Shown here in pieces: positions 7,529 to 15,990 of a stretch of DNA of 64,000 bases. The notes beneath the pieces are model-generated. The model was given only the letters and a program-made list of their open reading frames with translations. It had not been told where the DNA came from and ran no database searches. Within the stretch, counting starts at the first letter, position 1; each line of letters opens with the position of its first letter. The DNA comes from Nocardioides jishulii (GTDB taxonomy: Bacteria > Actinomycetota > Actinomycetes > Propionibacteriales > Nocardioidaceae), in contig NZ_CP040748.1 in the NCBI RefSeq assembly GCF_006007965.1, positions 2,232,001 through 2,296,000 of the forward strand, given 5' to 3'. Position numbers and translations under genes: made by a program.

Positions 7529-8551
7529 TCACGGCACGACGACGGCGCGCCCGACGATCCGTCCGGCGTGCATGTCCTCGTACGCCTTCTCGCCGTCGGT
7601 GATCGGATAGGTGGTCGTCCTGATCGAGATCTGGTCACGCTTCGCCATCTCGACGAGCTCGAGCAGCTCCTTGCGGCGTCCCCACAGCGACGTGGAGACG
7701 CTCATGTTGTAGGGCGCCGAGGTGAGGCCGATCTTCGCCCCGCCCAGTCCCGCGCCCACCACCACGACCGCTGAGGCGACCCCGCCGCAGGAGACCGCGA
7801 GCTCACCGGTGGCATCGGCCCCCACGAAGTCCAGCACCACGTCGGCACCGCGGCCCCGCGTCATCTCCTTGATGGTGGCGGCTGCGGCGGGCTCGGAGGT
7901 GAGGGCCTCGTGCGCCCCGTTCTCCTTGGCGAAGTCGAGCTTCTCCTGGCCCAGGTCGAGGGCGACGACCCGCGTCGGGGTCAGCTGGCGCAGCAGCTGG
8001 ATCGCCACGTGTCCCAGCCCGCCAGCCCCGATCACCACGGTCGTCGTGCCTCCGACGAGCCGCGGCAGCACGCTCTTGATCGCCTGGTAGGGCGTCAACG
8101 CGGCGTCGGTGAGGGAAGCCGCGCGCACGGGGTCCAGGTCTCCGATCGGCACCAGGTGCCGGACGCTGTCGACGACCATGAACTCCGCCATCGCGCCGTC
8201 GACGCCCAGGCCCGGGGAGAGCATGCCCGTGAGGCAGAGGTTCTCGGTGCCGTCGGCGCACATGGCGCAGACGCCGCACCCCCAGCAGCCGTACACGATC
8301 ACGGCGTCACCGACCGCGACGCCGCTGGCCCCCGACCCCAGCTCGGCCACGATCCCGGCCGGTTCGTGGCCCAGGGTCATCGGCATGGGGTAGGGGTACC
8401 CCTCCTCCGGCATCGCCATGACGAACTCGTCGGAGTGGCACAGACCCGAGGCGGTGACGCGCAGGAGCACCTCGCCAGGGCCCGGAGAAGGTCTCTCGAC
8501 GTCCACGACCTTGGGACGGGTGCCGAACGCGGTGTACTGGATGGCCTTCAT
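7529..8551 (-). CDS. zinc-dependent NAD(P)-alcohol dehydrogenase, ADH-A-like
   Basis: This 340-residue medium-chain dehydrogenase interconverts alcohols and aldehydes or ketones with NAD(P). The catalytic zinc ligands are C38 (GLCHSDEF), H62-E63 (TLGHEPAG) and D149 (LTDAALTPY). The structural zinc lobe is C92, C95, C98 and C106. The Rossmann motif GAGGLG is at 175-180. From memory the sequence closely resembles Rhodococcus ruber ADH-A, which oxidises secondary alcohols. The start at 8551 is set by GGAGGAG seven bases upstream. It is divergent from a TetR-family regulator that probably controls it. Confidence 0.92.
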   Translation of the reverse strand: MKAIQYTAFGTRPKVVDVERPSPGPGEVLLRVTASGLCHSDEFVMAMPEEGYPYPMPMTLGHEPAGIVAELGSGASGVAVGDAVIVYGCWGCGVCAMCADGTENLCLTGMLSPGLGVDGAMAEFMVVDSVRHLVPIGDLDPVRAASLTDAALTPYQAIKSVLPRLVGGTTTVVIGAGGLGHVAIQLLRQLTPTRVVALDLGQEKLDFAKENGAHEALTSEPAAAATIKEMTRGRGADVVLDFVGADATGELAVSCGGVASAVVVVGAGLGGAKIGLTSAPYNMSVSTSLWGRRKELLELVEMAKRDQISIRTTTYPITDGEKAYEDMHAGRIVGRAVVVP

Positions 8552-8675
8552 AGCCGACTCCTCCGACGTGCCCCCGGCGGGTCCGCCTCTGACTTTCACG
8601 GAAGCACGAGCGACAGCTGCTGGACAACCCCTGGGCGTCTGCAGAAGTGGGGTCCGCGCACCCCGTTCCTGGCAC

Positions 8676-8681
8676 TAGGCT
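8676..8681 (+). promoter_or_regulatory. -10 box (TAGGCT) of the TetR gene, leaderless
   Basis: The hexamer is followed by seven bases and the ATG at 8689. There is no Shine-Dalgarno sequence before the ATG. Confidence 0.55.
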
Positions 8682-8688
8682 TGCGCCC

Positions 8689-9360
8689 ATGCCCGACAGT
8701 CGCTCTCCGGAGTCACACCTGCTGAGCCTCCTCGTGCACGTGCGGGACAACCAGCAGCCCGATCCCGAGGGACGGCGCCACGAGATCGTCCAGCAGGCAA
8801 TGGTCCTCTTCACCCAGCTCGGTTACGGCGGCACGTCGATGCGGGCGATCGCCTCAGCGGTCGGCGTCCAGGCCGGGAGCATGTATGCCCACTTCCCGCA
8901 GGGCAAGCACCAGATCCTCTTCGAGGGTCTGCGCGACATCCTCCAGGAGTTCCTCGCGCACCTCTCAGCAACCCTCACCCCGGAGATGAGCTACCGCGAG
9001 CAGTTCGAGACTCTCGTACGCCGCCACGTGTCGTGGCAGCTCGACAACGGTTCACGGGGCCTCGCGTGGCAGGCCGCCTTCGGAGGACTCGGCGCGGCCG
9101 AGGCGCTGACAAAGGAGGAGCAGGACAACTTCCGCACCGTGCGACTGACCTACTACGGCTACGTCGAGTCACTGGTGTCCGCCCTGGGCAACCCGGACGA
9201 CGCCTTCGCCCTCTCCCGCGCCGTGCTCACGCTGTGCGACAACGCCAACCGCGTACGTCCCCACCCCGGCGCCACGGTCGACGAGGTGGCCGACCAGGTC
9301 GTCGACGTGGTGAACCGCATCGTCCGCCTCGAGGGCGCCGAGGTCAGCGCGGCCTCCTGA
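8689..9360 (+). CDS. TetR/AcrR family transcriptional regulator
   Basis: The 223-residue product has an N-terminal TetR helix-turn-helix at about residues 26-72 (RHEIVQQAMVLFTQLGYGG, then SMRAIASAVGVQAGSMYAHF). The C-terminal all-helical ligand domain contains WQLDNGSRGLAWQAAFGG. Start 8689 is supported by the -10 box seven bases upstream. It is divergent from the ADH-A-like gene with 137 bases between the starts, the usual arrangement for a local repressor. The ligand is unknown. It could also be the regulator that reads the AACGnnCGTT sites near the acyl-CoA dehydrogenase genes, but that is a guess. Confidence 0.9.
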   Translation: MPDSRSPESHLLSLLVHVRDNQQPDPEGRRHEIVQQAMVLFTQLGYGGTSMRAIASAVGVQAGSMYAHFPQGKHQILFEGLRDILQEFLAHLSATLTPEMSYREQFETLVRRHVSWQLDNGSRGLAWQAAFGGLGAAEALTKEEQDNFRTVRLTYYGYVESLVSALGNPDDAFALSRAVLTLCDNANRVRPHPGATVDEVADQVVDVVNRIVRLEGAEVSAAS

Positions 9361-9383
9361 CGCCGCGCAGCCGGCTCAGGCCC

Positions 9384-10115
9384 TCAGGCGACGATGCGCC
9401 GGGTCTGCGTGCCGCGGGCCACGAACGTGCCGTCGGGGCGACGGAGCTCCCCGGTCTCGGCGCAGAACTCACCGTCCGACCACTCGGTACGCATCTCGCC
9501 CCAGTACCACTCCCCGGTCTCGGCGCGCGACGACGGGTTGAGCTGCAGGGCGAAGTCGATCGTCGGCACGAACGACGGCGGCACCTGGGTGAAGAAGAGA
9601 CCGGGCGGCAGCAGGTCGAGCAGCACTCCCTCGATCCCGCCCACCCCCAGGTCGTCACCGTGTCCGGGCCGCACGCGCAGCCACGCACGCGTGGTGATGA
9701 CCCCGTCCACGAGACCTTGGTCGATGACCTTCACCTGCAGCTTGGGGTCATAGTCGAGGGCACCCCAGGGAGCGACGAGGTCGTCCAGGTCGTCCGGTGA
9801 CGCGGCGGGCGGCAGCGTACGCCCGGGGAGCACCGAGGCCTGGCCGGCCGCCACCAGCTTGGCCATGGCGGATGCCTTCGCGCGGCCGTCCTGCTCGAGG
9901 ACCGCACGGACCGTCGCCGTGCTGCGCCCGGCGTGGAGCACCTCGACCGTCTCGTCGGCCTCACCGGGCACCACGCTGCCGGAGAACTCCACCCACAGGG
10001 AGGCGAGCTCGAGCCGATCGACCTCCGCGGGCATGCGTACGCAGTCGGCGAGCAGCGCGATGACCTTGCCGCCGAAGATGCCCCCCTTGCCCTTCCAGCT
10101 GGCGTCCGCCCTCAT
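9384..10115 (-). CDS. acyl-CoA thioesterase, double hotdog (TesB-like)
   Basis: The 243-residue product starts at an ATG overlapping the stop of the preceding cupin gene (ATGA). The N-terminal WKGKGGIFGGKVIALLADC and the C-terminal half with IDFALQLN fit the two-hotdog acyl-CoA thioesterase fold (4HBT_3 / TesB-like), which hydrolyses acyl-CoA to free acid and CoA. It is the last gene of the large minus-strand catabolic operon, where it may release dead-end CoA esters or finish a pathway. Frames upstream of the chosen start are shadows of the cupin gene. Confidence 0.82.
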   Translation of the reverse strand: MRADASWKGKGGIFGGKVIALLADCVRMPAEVDRLELASLWVEFSGSVVPGEADETVEVLHAGRSTATVRAVLEQDGRAKASAMAKLVAAGQASVLPGRTLPPAASPDDLDDLVAPWGALDYDPKLQVKVIDQGLVDGVITTRAWLRVRPGHGDDLGVGGIEGVLLDLLPPGLFFTQVPPSFVPTIDFALQLNPSSRAETGEWYWGEMRTEWSDGEFCAETGELRRPDGTFVARGTQTRRIVA

Positions 10116-10675
10116 CGGGGGCACCGGGCGATCACGCGTCCTGCGAGCTGCGAGGCGTCGAGGGCCCACCCCGTCATCGCCAGGTCGACACCCTCGCCTG
10201 ACGTACACGGACCCCCGGCATCGGGGCGGAGCTCCCACTCGGCCTCCGGGGTGCTCAGCAGCACCCCGCCGGGAGCGTCCGTGACCGAGACGGTCGTGAG
10301 CGGGAGCGCGCAGGCGCCCAGCTCGTCGGGGGCGAGGAAGGTCGCCGGACCGGAGAACCACGCCAGCGCCGTGCACCCGTCCTCGGTGCTCATGCCCGAC
10401 CGTACGAACTCGGCCGGCACGTGCGTGAGGTCTCCGCGCCGCACCACGCGGTCGTGCACGCGGAGCACCCCGTCGAGCACGAGGAACGTCTCCGCGGCGT
10501 GGTAGCCACCCGGCTCGTCCCGGGTGAACCCCGCAGGGAACCGCGCAAGGATCACGAACTCCTCCGGGGCGGAGGCGAGGGGGACGACGTCGATCCCGCC
10601 GTTGGCCCCGTCCATGGGGACGCGGCGCCAGGGCAGGTCGTCGCGCGTGAGGTCGAGGGTGGTGGGTCTGGCCAC
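10112..10675 (-). CDS. cupin domain protein
   Basis: The 187-residue product starts at the GTG at 10675, with AGGAG eight bases upstream. An in-frame ATG at 10750 would add a Ser/Pro-rich stretch encoded by a purine-rich repeat and is less likely. The cupin core shows GGYHAAETFLVLDGVLRV and later GDLTHVPAEFV, covering the two conserved cupin motifs with possible His/Glu metal ligands. Such small cupins act as dioxygenases, isomerases or sensors; the reaction here is unknown. It lies between the operon's GntR regulator and the thioesterase. Confidence 0.78.
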   Translation of the reverse strand: MARPTTLDLTRDDLPWRRVPMDGANGGIDVVPLASAPEEFVILARFPAGFTRDEPGGYHAAETFLVLDGVLRVHDRVVRRGDLTHVPAEFVRSGMSTEDGCTALAWFSGPATFLAPDELGACALPLTTVSVTDAPGGVLLSTPEAEWELRPDAGGPCTSGEGVDLAMTGWALDASQLAGRVIARCPR

Positions 10676-10774
10676 GGAGGTAGCTCCTGGAGAGGGCGAG
10701 AGGAAGGGCTGAGAGGAAGGGCTGAGGGGAAGGTGGGGCTCGAGCGACATGAGGGCTCGAGGGAAGAGTGTCGC

Positions 10775-11494
10775 TCAGTCGACGTACGCGTCGCGCAGCG
10801 CCACGAGGTGCTGGGCCATGAGGTCCCCGGCGGCGTCGGCGTCGCGGTCGCGGATCGCGTTCAGGAGGAGCCCGTGGTCGTGGTCCACCCGCGACCAGAA
10901 ACCGTCGGGCACCGAGGGCCTCAGGAACTGCGACTGCAGGACCCGGAAGAGCGGCTCGTTCATCATGCCGAGCAGCACGTTGCCGCCTGCCTCGACGACG
11001 ACCTGGTGGAAATGGCGGTGCTCGGCGAACCGGTCGTGCCGACCGCGCATGACCTTCTCGCGGTTGATCGCCTCCTCCAGCTCGGCCAGGTGCTCGTCGT
11101 TGCGCCGCATCGCCGCCAACCGGGCCGCCGGGACCTCGAGCACGTCACGCGCCTCGAGCATCTGGAGCACGGTGACGTCGGGACCGTCGGTGAGCAGCCC
11201 CAGGCTGGTCTCGAGGAAGTCGCTCACGCCGCTCACGTCGACCCGCGACACGAAGGTGCCGCCCGAGGGTCCGCGTTCGGTGTGCACCAGCTGCTGGGAG
11301 GCCAGGACACGCAGCGCCTCGCGCACCGTGGGGCGGCTGACCCCGAAACGCTGGGCCAGCTCGTGCTCGACGGGAAGGCGGTCCCCGACACGGAGAGCAC
11401 CGCTGGTCACCAGCTCACGCAGCTGGTCGGCGACCTGCTGGTAGGCCGGGCGGACCCGGCTGATGGCCAGACCGCGCGTCGACGACGGGGACAT
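10775..11494 (-). CDS. FadR-type GntR family regulator (FCD domain)
   Basis: The 239-residue product has a winged helix at residues 12-78 (AYQQVADQLRELVTSG, LAQRFGVSRPTVREALRVL, GGTFVSR) and a C-terminal FCD ligand domain (about 95-225). The latter has histidines typical of the metal site, including HFHQVVVEAGGN. FCD regulators bind carboxylic acids or CoA esters and release DNA. It is embedded in the catabolic operon. A perfect palindrome TTATGTC-T-GACATAA on the operon promoter (21254-21268) matches the FadR-family operator style, which suggests autoregulation. The start is preceded by a weak ribosome site. Confidence 0.9.
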   Translation of the reverse strand: MSPSSTRGLAISRVRPAYQQVADQLRELVTSGALRVGDRLPVEHELAQRFGVSRPTVREALRVLASQQLVHTERGPSGGTFVSRVDVSGVSDFLETSLGLLTDGPDVTVLQMLEARDVLEVPAARLAAMRRNDEHLAELEEAINREKVMRGRHDRFAEHRHFHQVVVEAGGNVLLGMMNEPLFRVLQSQFLRPSVPDGFWSRVDHDHGLLLNAIRDRDADAAGDLMAQHLVALRDAYVD

Positions 11495-11500
11495 GGCCGC

Positions 11501-13039
11501 TCAGTGCGCGCTCGGCCGCGACGCGACGTAGTCGTCCTGGATGACGCGCTTGAGGACCTTGCCCCCGGCGTTGCGTGGCAGGGCGTCCATGGTGTGCCAC
11601 TCGCGCGGAAGCTTGTACTTCGCCACGGCGCCGAGCACGTGCTGCTCGAGGGCGGCGGCGTCCACCTGGGCGCCCGCCTTCGGCACCACGAACGCAGCGA
11701 TCCGCTCGCCGTAGGTCTCGTCGGGGACGCCGACGACGGCCACCTCGTCCACCGAGTCGTGGCGGCCGATGACCTCCTCGATCTCGCGCGGGAAGATGTT
11801 GACGCCTCCGGCGATGATCATGTCCTTCTTGCGGTCGACGATGGAGATGAACCCCTCCTCGTCGGCCACGGCCACGTCACCCACGGTGATGAAACCGTCA
11901 GCATCGGTCGCCTCGGCGGTCGCCTCCGGGTTGTTGAGGTATCCCTTCATGAGCATCGGCGAGCGCGCCCACAGCTCGCCCGGCTCACCGGGGCCGACGG
12001 GGTTGCGGTCGTCGTCGAGCAGCTTGACCTCGTTCATGAACCACGGGTGGCCCACGCTGCCGGCCTTGCGCATCGAGTCCTCGGGGCGCAGGTCGGTGAC
12101 CAGCGAGCACTCGGTGGAGCCGTAGAGCTCGTGGATGCCGACGCCCGGGAAGGCCTGGTGCACCCACTCCTTGAGCTCGACCGGCAGGGCAGCCGCGTTG
12201 AAGTAGAGCGTCTCCAGCGCCGACAGGTCGTAGGCGCTGGCCGGTTCCTCCACGATCCGTCGGATCTGCTGGGCGTGCGTCGGCACGAGGAAGACGGTGG
12301 AGGTGCGTGACGACTGGAGCAGGGCGAGGAACTCCTGCGGGTCCCACTTGCTCTGCACCGTCACCTGTCCGCCCAGCTGGGGGCCGGCGAAGCCGAACGA
12401 GAAGCCGGCACCGTGGTAGAGCGGTGCGACGGCCATCGTCTGGCGCCCTGGACCGAGCCCGTACTCGATCGCGGCCCCGTACGCCGTGAGCAGACGCCCC
12501 TTGTGGGTGAGCACGACGCCCTTGGGGCGCCCGGTGGTCCCGGAGGTGTAGGTGATGCAGAAGGTGTCGTCGTCGCCGACCTGCGCCTTCGGGTCCACGG
12601 CCCGCTGGGCGGCGAGGAAGTCCTCGTAGTCACGGCCGGCGTCGCCGCCACCGAAGGAGATGACGCCGTCGAGGGTGTCGATGAGAGTCGAGGCGTTGTC
12701 AGCCAGACGCGGGTCGAGGATCAGCACACGGGCGCCGGAGTGGGCGACGATGTAGTCGTTGTCGGCGCTGTTGTTGCGCGAGTTGAGCGGCACGACGGGC
12801 ACGCCGGCCTTGGCCATCGCCGTCATGATCTCGAAGTACTCGAGGCGGTTGCCGGAGAGCACGGCGACCGGCTTGTCCGCGCCGCAGCCGAGGGCCAGGA
12901 CACCCTGGGCCAGGCGGTTCGAGCGGTCATCCATCGCGGCGAAGGTGAGGCTGCGGTCCCCCTCCACGGCAGCGACGCGGTGCGGGGACGAACGGGCGAA
13001 CTCACGGATCCCGTTGGCCATGTTGAGCTTGAGCGACAC
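11501..13039 (-). CDS. acyl-CoA synthetase (AMP-forming, class I adenylate-forming)
   Basis: The 512-residue product activates a carboxylic acid to an acyl-AMP and then an acyl-CoA. The ATP loop is YTSGTTGRPKG at 164-174. Other motifs are ELYGSTECS, GELWARSPMLMKGYLN, the hinge region with VDRKKDMIIAGGVNIFP, and the C-terminal catalytic lysine in GGKVLKRVI. It has the standard length for FadD/benzoate-ligase-like enzymes. It lies between the MaoC and GntR genes, so it probably charges the acid delivered by the ABC importer or released by the alpha/beta hydrolase. The true substrate cannot be read from sequence. Confidence 0.93.
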   Translation of the reverse strand: MSLKLNMANGIREFARSSPHRVAAVEGDRSLTFAAMDDRSNRLAQGVLALGCGADKPVAVLSGNRLEYFEIMTAMAKAGVPVVPLNSRNNSADNDYIVAHSGARVLILDPRLADNASTLIDTLDGVISFGGGDAGRDYEDFLAAQRAVDPKAQVGDDDTFCITYTSGTTGRPKGVVLTHKGRLLTAYGAAIEYGLGPGRQTMAVAPLYHGAGFSFGFAGPQLGGQVTVQSKWDPQEFLALLQSSRTSTVFLVPTHAQQIRRIVEEPASAYDLSALETLYFNAAALPVELKEWVHQAFPGVGIHELYGSTECSLVTDLRPEDSMRKAGSVGHPWFMNEVKLLDDDRNPVGPGEPGELWARSPMLMKGYLNNPEATAEATDADGFITVGDVAVADEEGFISIVDRKKDMIIAGGVNIFPREIEEVIGRHDSVDEVAVVGVPDETYGERIAAFVVPKAGAQVDAAALEQHVLGAVAKYKLPREWHTMDALPRNAGGKVLKRVIQDDYVASRPSAH

Positions 13040-13042
13040 TGG

Positions 13043-13489
13043 TCAGGCACCTTCCACGTACTGGTTCATCAACATCACGACGTCGGCGTACGCCACGGCC
13101 TCGGCCGCGGCCCCCGCCCCGGTGAGCACCGTCCAGGCGAACTCCTGGACGAACGTGCCCTTGCTGGTGACTCGCCACGGGCCGGGGACCACACGCACCC
13201 GCAGGTCGTCGCCGGCCCTCACCATCCGGGCGAACCGGACCGACTTCAGCTCGAGCATCGCCACCGCGTCGTCGAGGATCCCGCACTGCTCGACGAGTCC
13301 GCCGGCGAGCAGCAGCACGCCCTGACCCGGCAGGGGCGTCTCCTCGCCGTGGGTGGCGACGTCGAAGAGCGGGTGGGTGTAGCCGCCTCGGGCCACGAGG
13401 TCGGAGACCAGGTCAGGGGTGAGGGTGACCGGGTGGGTCACCACCGCACCAGCGGCCAGGTCGCCCCGGTCAGAGGAGGGCGCTGACAT
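13043..13489 (-). CDS. MaoC-like hotdog dehydratase
   Basis: The 148-residue product starts at the ATG at 13489 with GGGAG upstream, and its gene overlaps the enoyl-CoA hydratase gene by 20 bases. The single hotdog domain carries GGYTHPLFD near the N-terminus, where (R)-hydratases have their Asp/His pair. The histidine is present but the usual preceding Asp is not obvious. Later KSVRFARMVRAGDDLRVRV is typical of MaoC. It could hydrate an enoyl-CoA with (R) stereochemistry, or it may be a non-catalytic CoA-binding hotdog. Confidence 0.78.
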   Translation of the reverse strand: MSAPSSDRGDLAAGAVVTHPVTLTPDLVSDLVARGGYTHPLFDVATHGEETPLPGQGVLLLAGGLVEQCGILDDAVAMLELKSVRFARMVRAGDDLRVRVVPGPWRVTSKGTFVQEFAWTVLTGAGAAAEAVAYADVVMLMNQYVEGA

Positions 13490-14273
13490 CAGCACTCCCC
13501 CACTCGGGCCGACGCTTCTCCACGAAGGCGGCATATCCCTCGTCGGCGCCCTCGGTCGCCAGGAAGCGCTCGAACATCTCGCGCTCGAAGGCCAGCCCTT
13601 GCGACAACGTACGGTCCTGGGCGCCTCCGATGGCCAGCTTGGTGACGGCGATGCCGGGACGCGAGAGTCCACGCACCCGGTCGACGATCCGTTCGGCGGC
13701 CGCCATCAGATCCGCACGAGGCACGGCCTCGAGCGCGAGGCCCCAGCGGACCATCGTCTCGGCGTCGAGCCACATCGACGTGAGCATCAGCGCCTTGGCC
13801 CTCTGGTCGCCCAGCTTGCGTGCGGCGCGCTGGCTGGCGCCCGCACCCGGCGGGACCCCGAACTCGAGGTGGATGTCACCGACCCTGGTGTCGTCGGCGA
13901 CCACCACCAGGTCGCAGGCCAGGATGATCTCGAAGCCACCGGCTCGCGCCAGTCCGTTGACGGCGGCGACCACGGGGACAGGAAGCAGCTCGAAGCGGCG
14001 CAGCACGGCGTGGAACCGGTCCAGGTAGGGCAGGAAGACGACGTGGGGGTCCCCGAAGCAGTCGCCCAGGAACGTGATGTCGATGCCCACGCTGAAGGCA
14101 CGGTCCCCGGTGCCGGTGATGACGACGGCCCGCAGGTCGTCGCTGGCCTCGGCCTCGTCGAGGGCGGCCTCCAAGCCCGACATCGACTCCGGCGTCATGC
14201 TGTTCATCGTCGCGGGGCCGTGGATCGTGAGGTACATGACCTGGTCGCGGATCTCGCGCAGCACCTCGGTCAT
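13470..14273 (-). CDS. enoyl-CoA hydratase/isomerase (crotonase) family protein
   Basis: The 267-residue product follows the crotonase fold. The oxyanion-hole region is DRAFSVGIDITFLG; the second half has NGLARAGGFEIILACDLVV and HLEFGVPPGAG, keeping an acidic residue before the GVPPG turn. The usual GGG at the oxyanion loop is AGG here. The enzyme likely adds water to, or isomerises, an unsaturated acyl-CoA made by the operon's ligase and an acyl-CoA dehydrogenase. Its start overlaps the stop of the alpha/beta hydrolase gene by four bases (ATGA). Confidence 0.9.
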   Translation of the reverse strand: MTEVLREIRDQVMYLTIHGPATMNSMTPESMSGLEAALDEAEASDDLRAVVITGTGDRAFSVGIDITFLGDCFGDPHVVFLPYLDRFHAVLRRFELLPVPVVAAVNGLARAGGFEIILACDLVVVADDTRVGDIHLEFGVPPGAGASQRAARKLGDQRAKALMLTSMWLDAETMVRWGLALEAVPRADLMAAAERIVDRVRGLSRPGIAVTKLAIGGAQDRTLSQGLAFEREMFERFLATEGADEGYAAFVEKRRPEWGSADVSALL

Positions 14274-15121
14274 CGGACCACCTCGCAGGCACCCACGTCG
14301 CTGGCACCCACATCGCTGGCACCCACGTCGCTGGCACTGACCTCCCGGACGAAGGCGGCCAGGTGGGCGGCGTAGTCCTGCGGCGCGCGCAGGTGCGGCT
14401 GGCCGTGGAGGCCGGGGAGCACGACCAGACGTGCGTCCTTGGCCAGCGCCAGGGCCTTCTCGTCCTTGTCGGCGAGCAGGTCGAACTCCGCGTCGAGCAG
14501 GAGCACGGGCACGTCGAGCGAGGCCAACGGCTCGGCCGGGTCATGGCGGAACGCCGCGCGGTAGCCCCAGTGGTAGCGCGGCAGGACGCGCAGCGCCTCC
14601 AGCACGGCCAGGTGGAGCATCTCCTCGTCGAGCCCGGGCCAGATCCGGCGGTAGCGCGCCAGCGCCCACTCGAACTGGCTGCCGTCCAGGTCCTTGACGA
14701 CGTCGGGAGCCCAGCTGGACAGGTGCTCGGCCCGCTCCTCGTCGTCGTAGAGCGCCACCCCGCTGAGGACGACGCCCCGGCAGCCGGCGGTGAAGACCCT
14801 GGCCGCCTCGATCGCCAGGGAGGCCCCGGTGTGCAGGCCGCAGAAGACCACGTCGGTGGCGCCGAGGGCCTCGGTCGCGGCCGCCAGCACGGCGGCGTAC
14901 TCCGGGATCTCGGTGGCGGGACCGGGCGGCGGCGCGGAGGCGCCGTAACCGGGCGTGTCGAAGGCCAGGACCCGGACCTCGTCACCGAGGTGGTTCATCA
15001 CCTTCTCCCACACCACGGACGACAACGGTGACTCGTGGAAGAGCACCACCCAAGGGCCGCTGGCCCCCGAGGTGCGGTAGTGGACCTGCCCCCACGGCCC
15101 GTCGACGTATCCGGCCTGCAT
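14270..15121 (-). CDS. alpha/beta hydrolase fold protein with Gly-x-His-Thr-Gly nucleophile elbow
   Basis: The 283-residue product starts at an ATG overlapping the preceding stop by one base. It has the fold's oxyanion sequence LFHESPLSS (about 28-36), FDTPGYGASAPP (about 54-64) and a C-terminal acid/His region including LLDAEFDLLAD and GLHGQPHL. At the nucleophile elbow the canonical Gly-x-Ser-x-Gly reads G95-L-H97-T-G99, so the catalytic serine is replaced by histidine. The protein may therefore be a lyase, a different hydrolase or a binding protein. The C-terminus ends in a threefold GASDV repeat from a 15-base tandem repeat. Confidence 0.85.
   Translation of the reverse strand: MQAGYVDGPWGQVHYRTSGASGPWVVLFHESPLSSVVWEKVMNHLGDEVRVLAFDTPGYGASAPPPGPATEIPEYAAVLAAATEALGATDVVFCGLHTGASLAIEAARVFTAGCRGVVLSGVALYDDEERAEHLSSWAPDVVKDLDGSQFEWALARYRRIWPGLDEEMLHLAVLEALRVLPRYHWGYRAAFRHDPAEPLASLDVPVLLLDAEFDLLADKDEKALALAKDARLVVLPGLHGQPHLRAPQDYAAHLAAFVREVSASDVGASDVGASDVGACEVVR
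14288..14332. repeat. 15-bp tandem repeat (3 copies) inside the hydrolase gene
   Basis: Three units of GGCACCCACGTCGCT (the middle one with one change) encode repeated Gly-Ala-Ser-Asp-Val at the protein's C-terminus, just before the stop. This looks like slippage-generated length variation. Confidence 0.85.
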
Positions 15122-15990
15122 CACTGCTCCTGTCGTTCCTTCATGGTCGCCTGCCCTGCGGCGGGACTGGTCTTCACCATCACCTCGACGTCGTCCAACG
15201 CCTCCAGCGCAGGCGCGACGGTCCCTGCCGGGACGTGCACGAGACCCGACGGTTCGAGCATCGCGCCGTCGACTGCCAACCTGCCCTTGAGGGTGACGAG
15301 GAAGAGGTCGAGGTCGCGGACGGGCGGCGTCGAGCGCCACCCCTGCGGCAGGCGTACGAGGGTGGTCTCGGTGCCCGCGTCGGCGTTGCTGCTGAGCACC
15401 TGCGAACGCAGGCCGGGGTCCTCGCCGGCAGACAGTCGGGTGCCGGTGTCGTCATGGCTCCGCCACGGCATGAACCGCGACTCGACCCGCCGGACGTAGC
15501 CGCGGGGTCCCACGGGGTCGGCGTCGCCTGCGTGCTCGCCCGCCTCCTCGTCGGGGCGTACGACGCGACTCACGTGGTGCGAGCCCTCGCACGGTTCGGC
15601 GCCCTCCATCATCAGCAGCGCCTCGAACCCGGCGGGGCTCACGGCGGAGTGCACCCACCCCGGCGGACGCCAGAAGTAGTCTCCCTGCTCGAAGTGCCCC
15701 TCGGCGGTGAGGTCGACGGCGCCACCCAGCACGAGGCACTCCTCGACGGAGTCGTGGAACGCCTCCGACAGGTCCTCGTAGCCGGGCTCGCAGCGGATGT
15801 GGTCGATGCGACGCCCGGTCGTCTCGTCCTTCCACAGGCAGCGCGCGTGGTACCTCGACAGCAGGTCCAGGGCCGACTCGACGTCCTGACCGATGTTGTC
15901 GCGGAAGGCGGGGTCCATGGTCTCGAAGACGTCGGCGCCGTTGACCCACGCCATGGCCGCACCGTCGACGACCGTGACCTCGGCGCTCAC
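15121..15990 (-). CDS. two-module cupin protein
   Basis: The 289-residue product starts at the GTG at 15990, which overlaps the ABC ATPase stop (GTGA). The first cupin module contains GGAVDLTAEGHFEQGDYF followed by WRPPGWVHSAV. The second, near the C-terminus, has LKGRLAVDGAMLEPSGLVHVPAGT. The bicupin layout resembles DUF4437-type or dioxygenase-like proteins. It is placed between the importer genes and the hydrolase, so it may act early on the imported compound. Catalysis is not shown by the sequence. Confidence 0.75.
   Translation of the reverse strand: MSAEVTVVDGAAMAWVNGADVFETMDPAFRDNIGQDVESALDLLSRYHARCLWKDETTGRRIDHIRCEPGYEDLSEAFHDSVEECLVLGGAVDLTAEGHFEQGDYFWRPPGWVHSAVSPAGFEALLMMEGAEPCEGSHHVSRVVRPDEEAGEHAGDADPVGPRGYVRRVESRFMPWRSHDDTGTRLSAGEDPGLRSQVLSSNADAGTETTLVRLPQGWRSTPPVRDLDLFLVTLKGRLAVDGAMLEPSGLVHVPAGTVAPALEALDDVEVMVKTSPAAGQATMKERQEQ

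Noticed and set aside
10676..10750. Longer N-terminus for the cupin gene from ATG 10750
   Set aside because: The extra 25 residues are Ser/Pro low-complexity encoded by a purine-rich duplicated stretch, and the GTG at 10675 has a better ribosome site.
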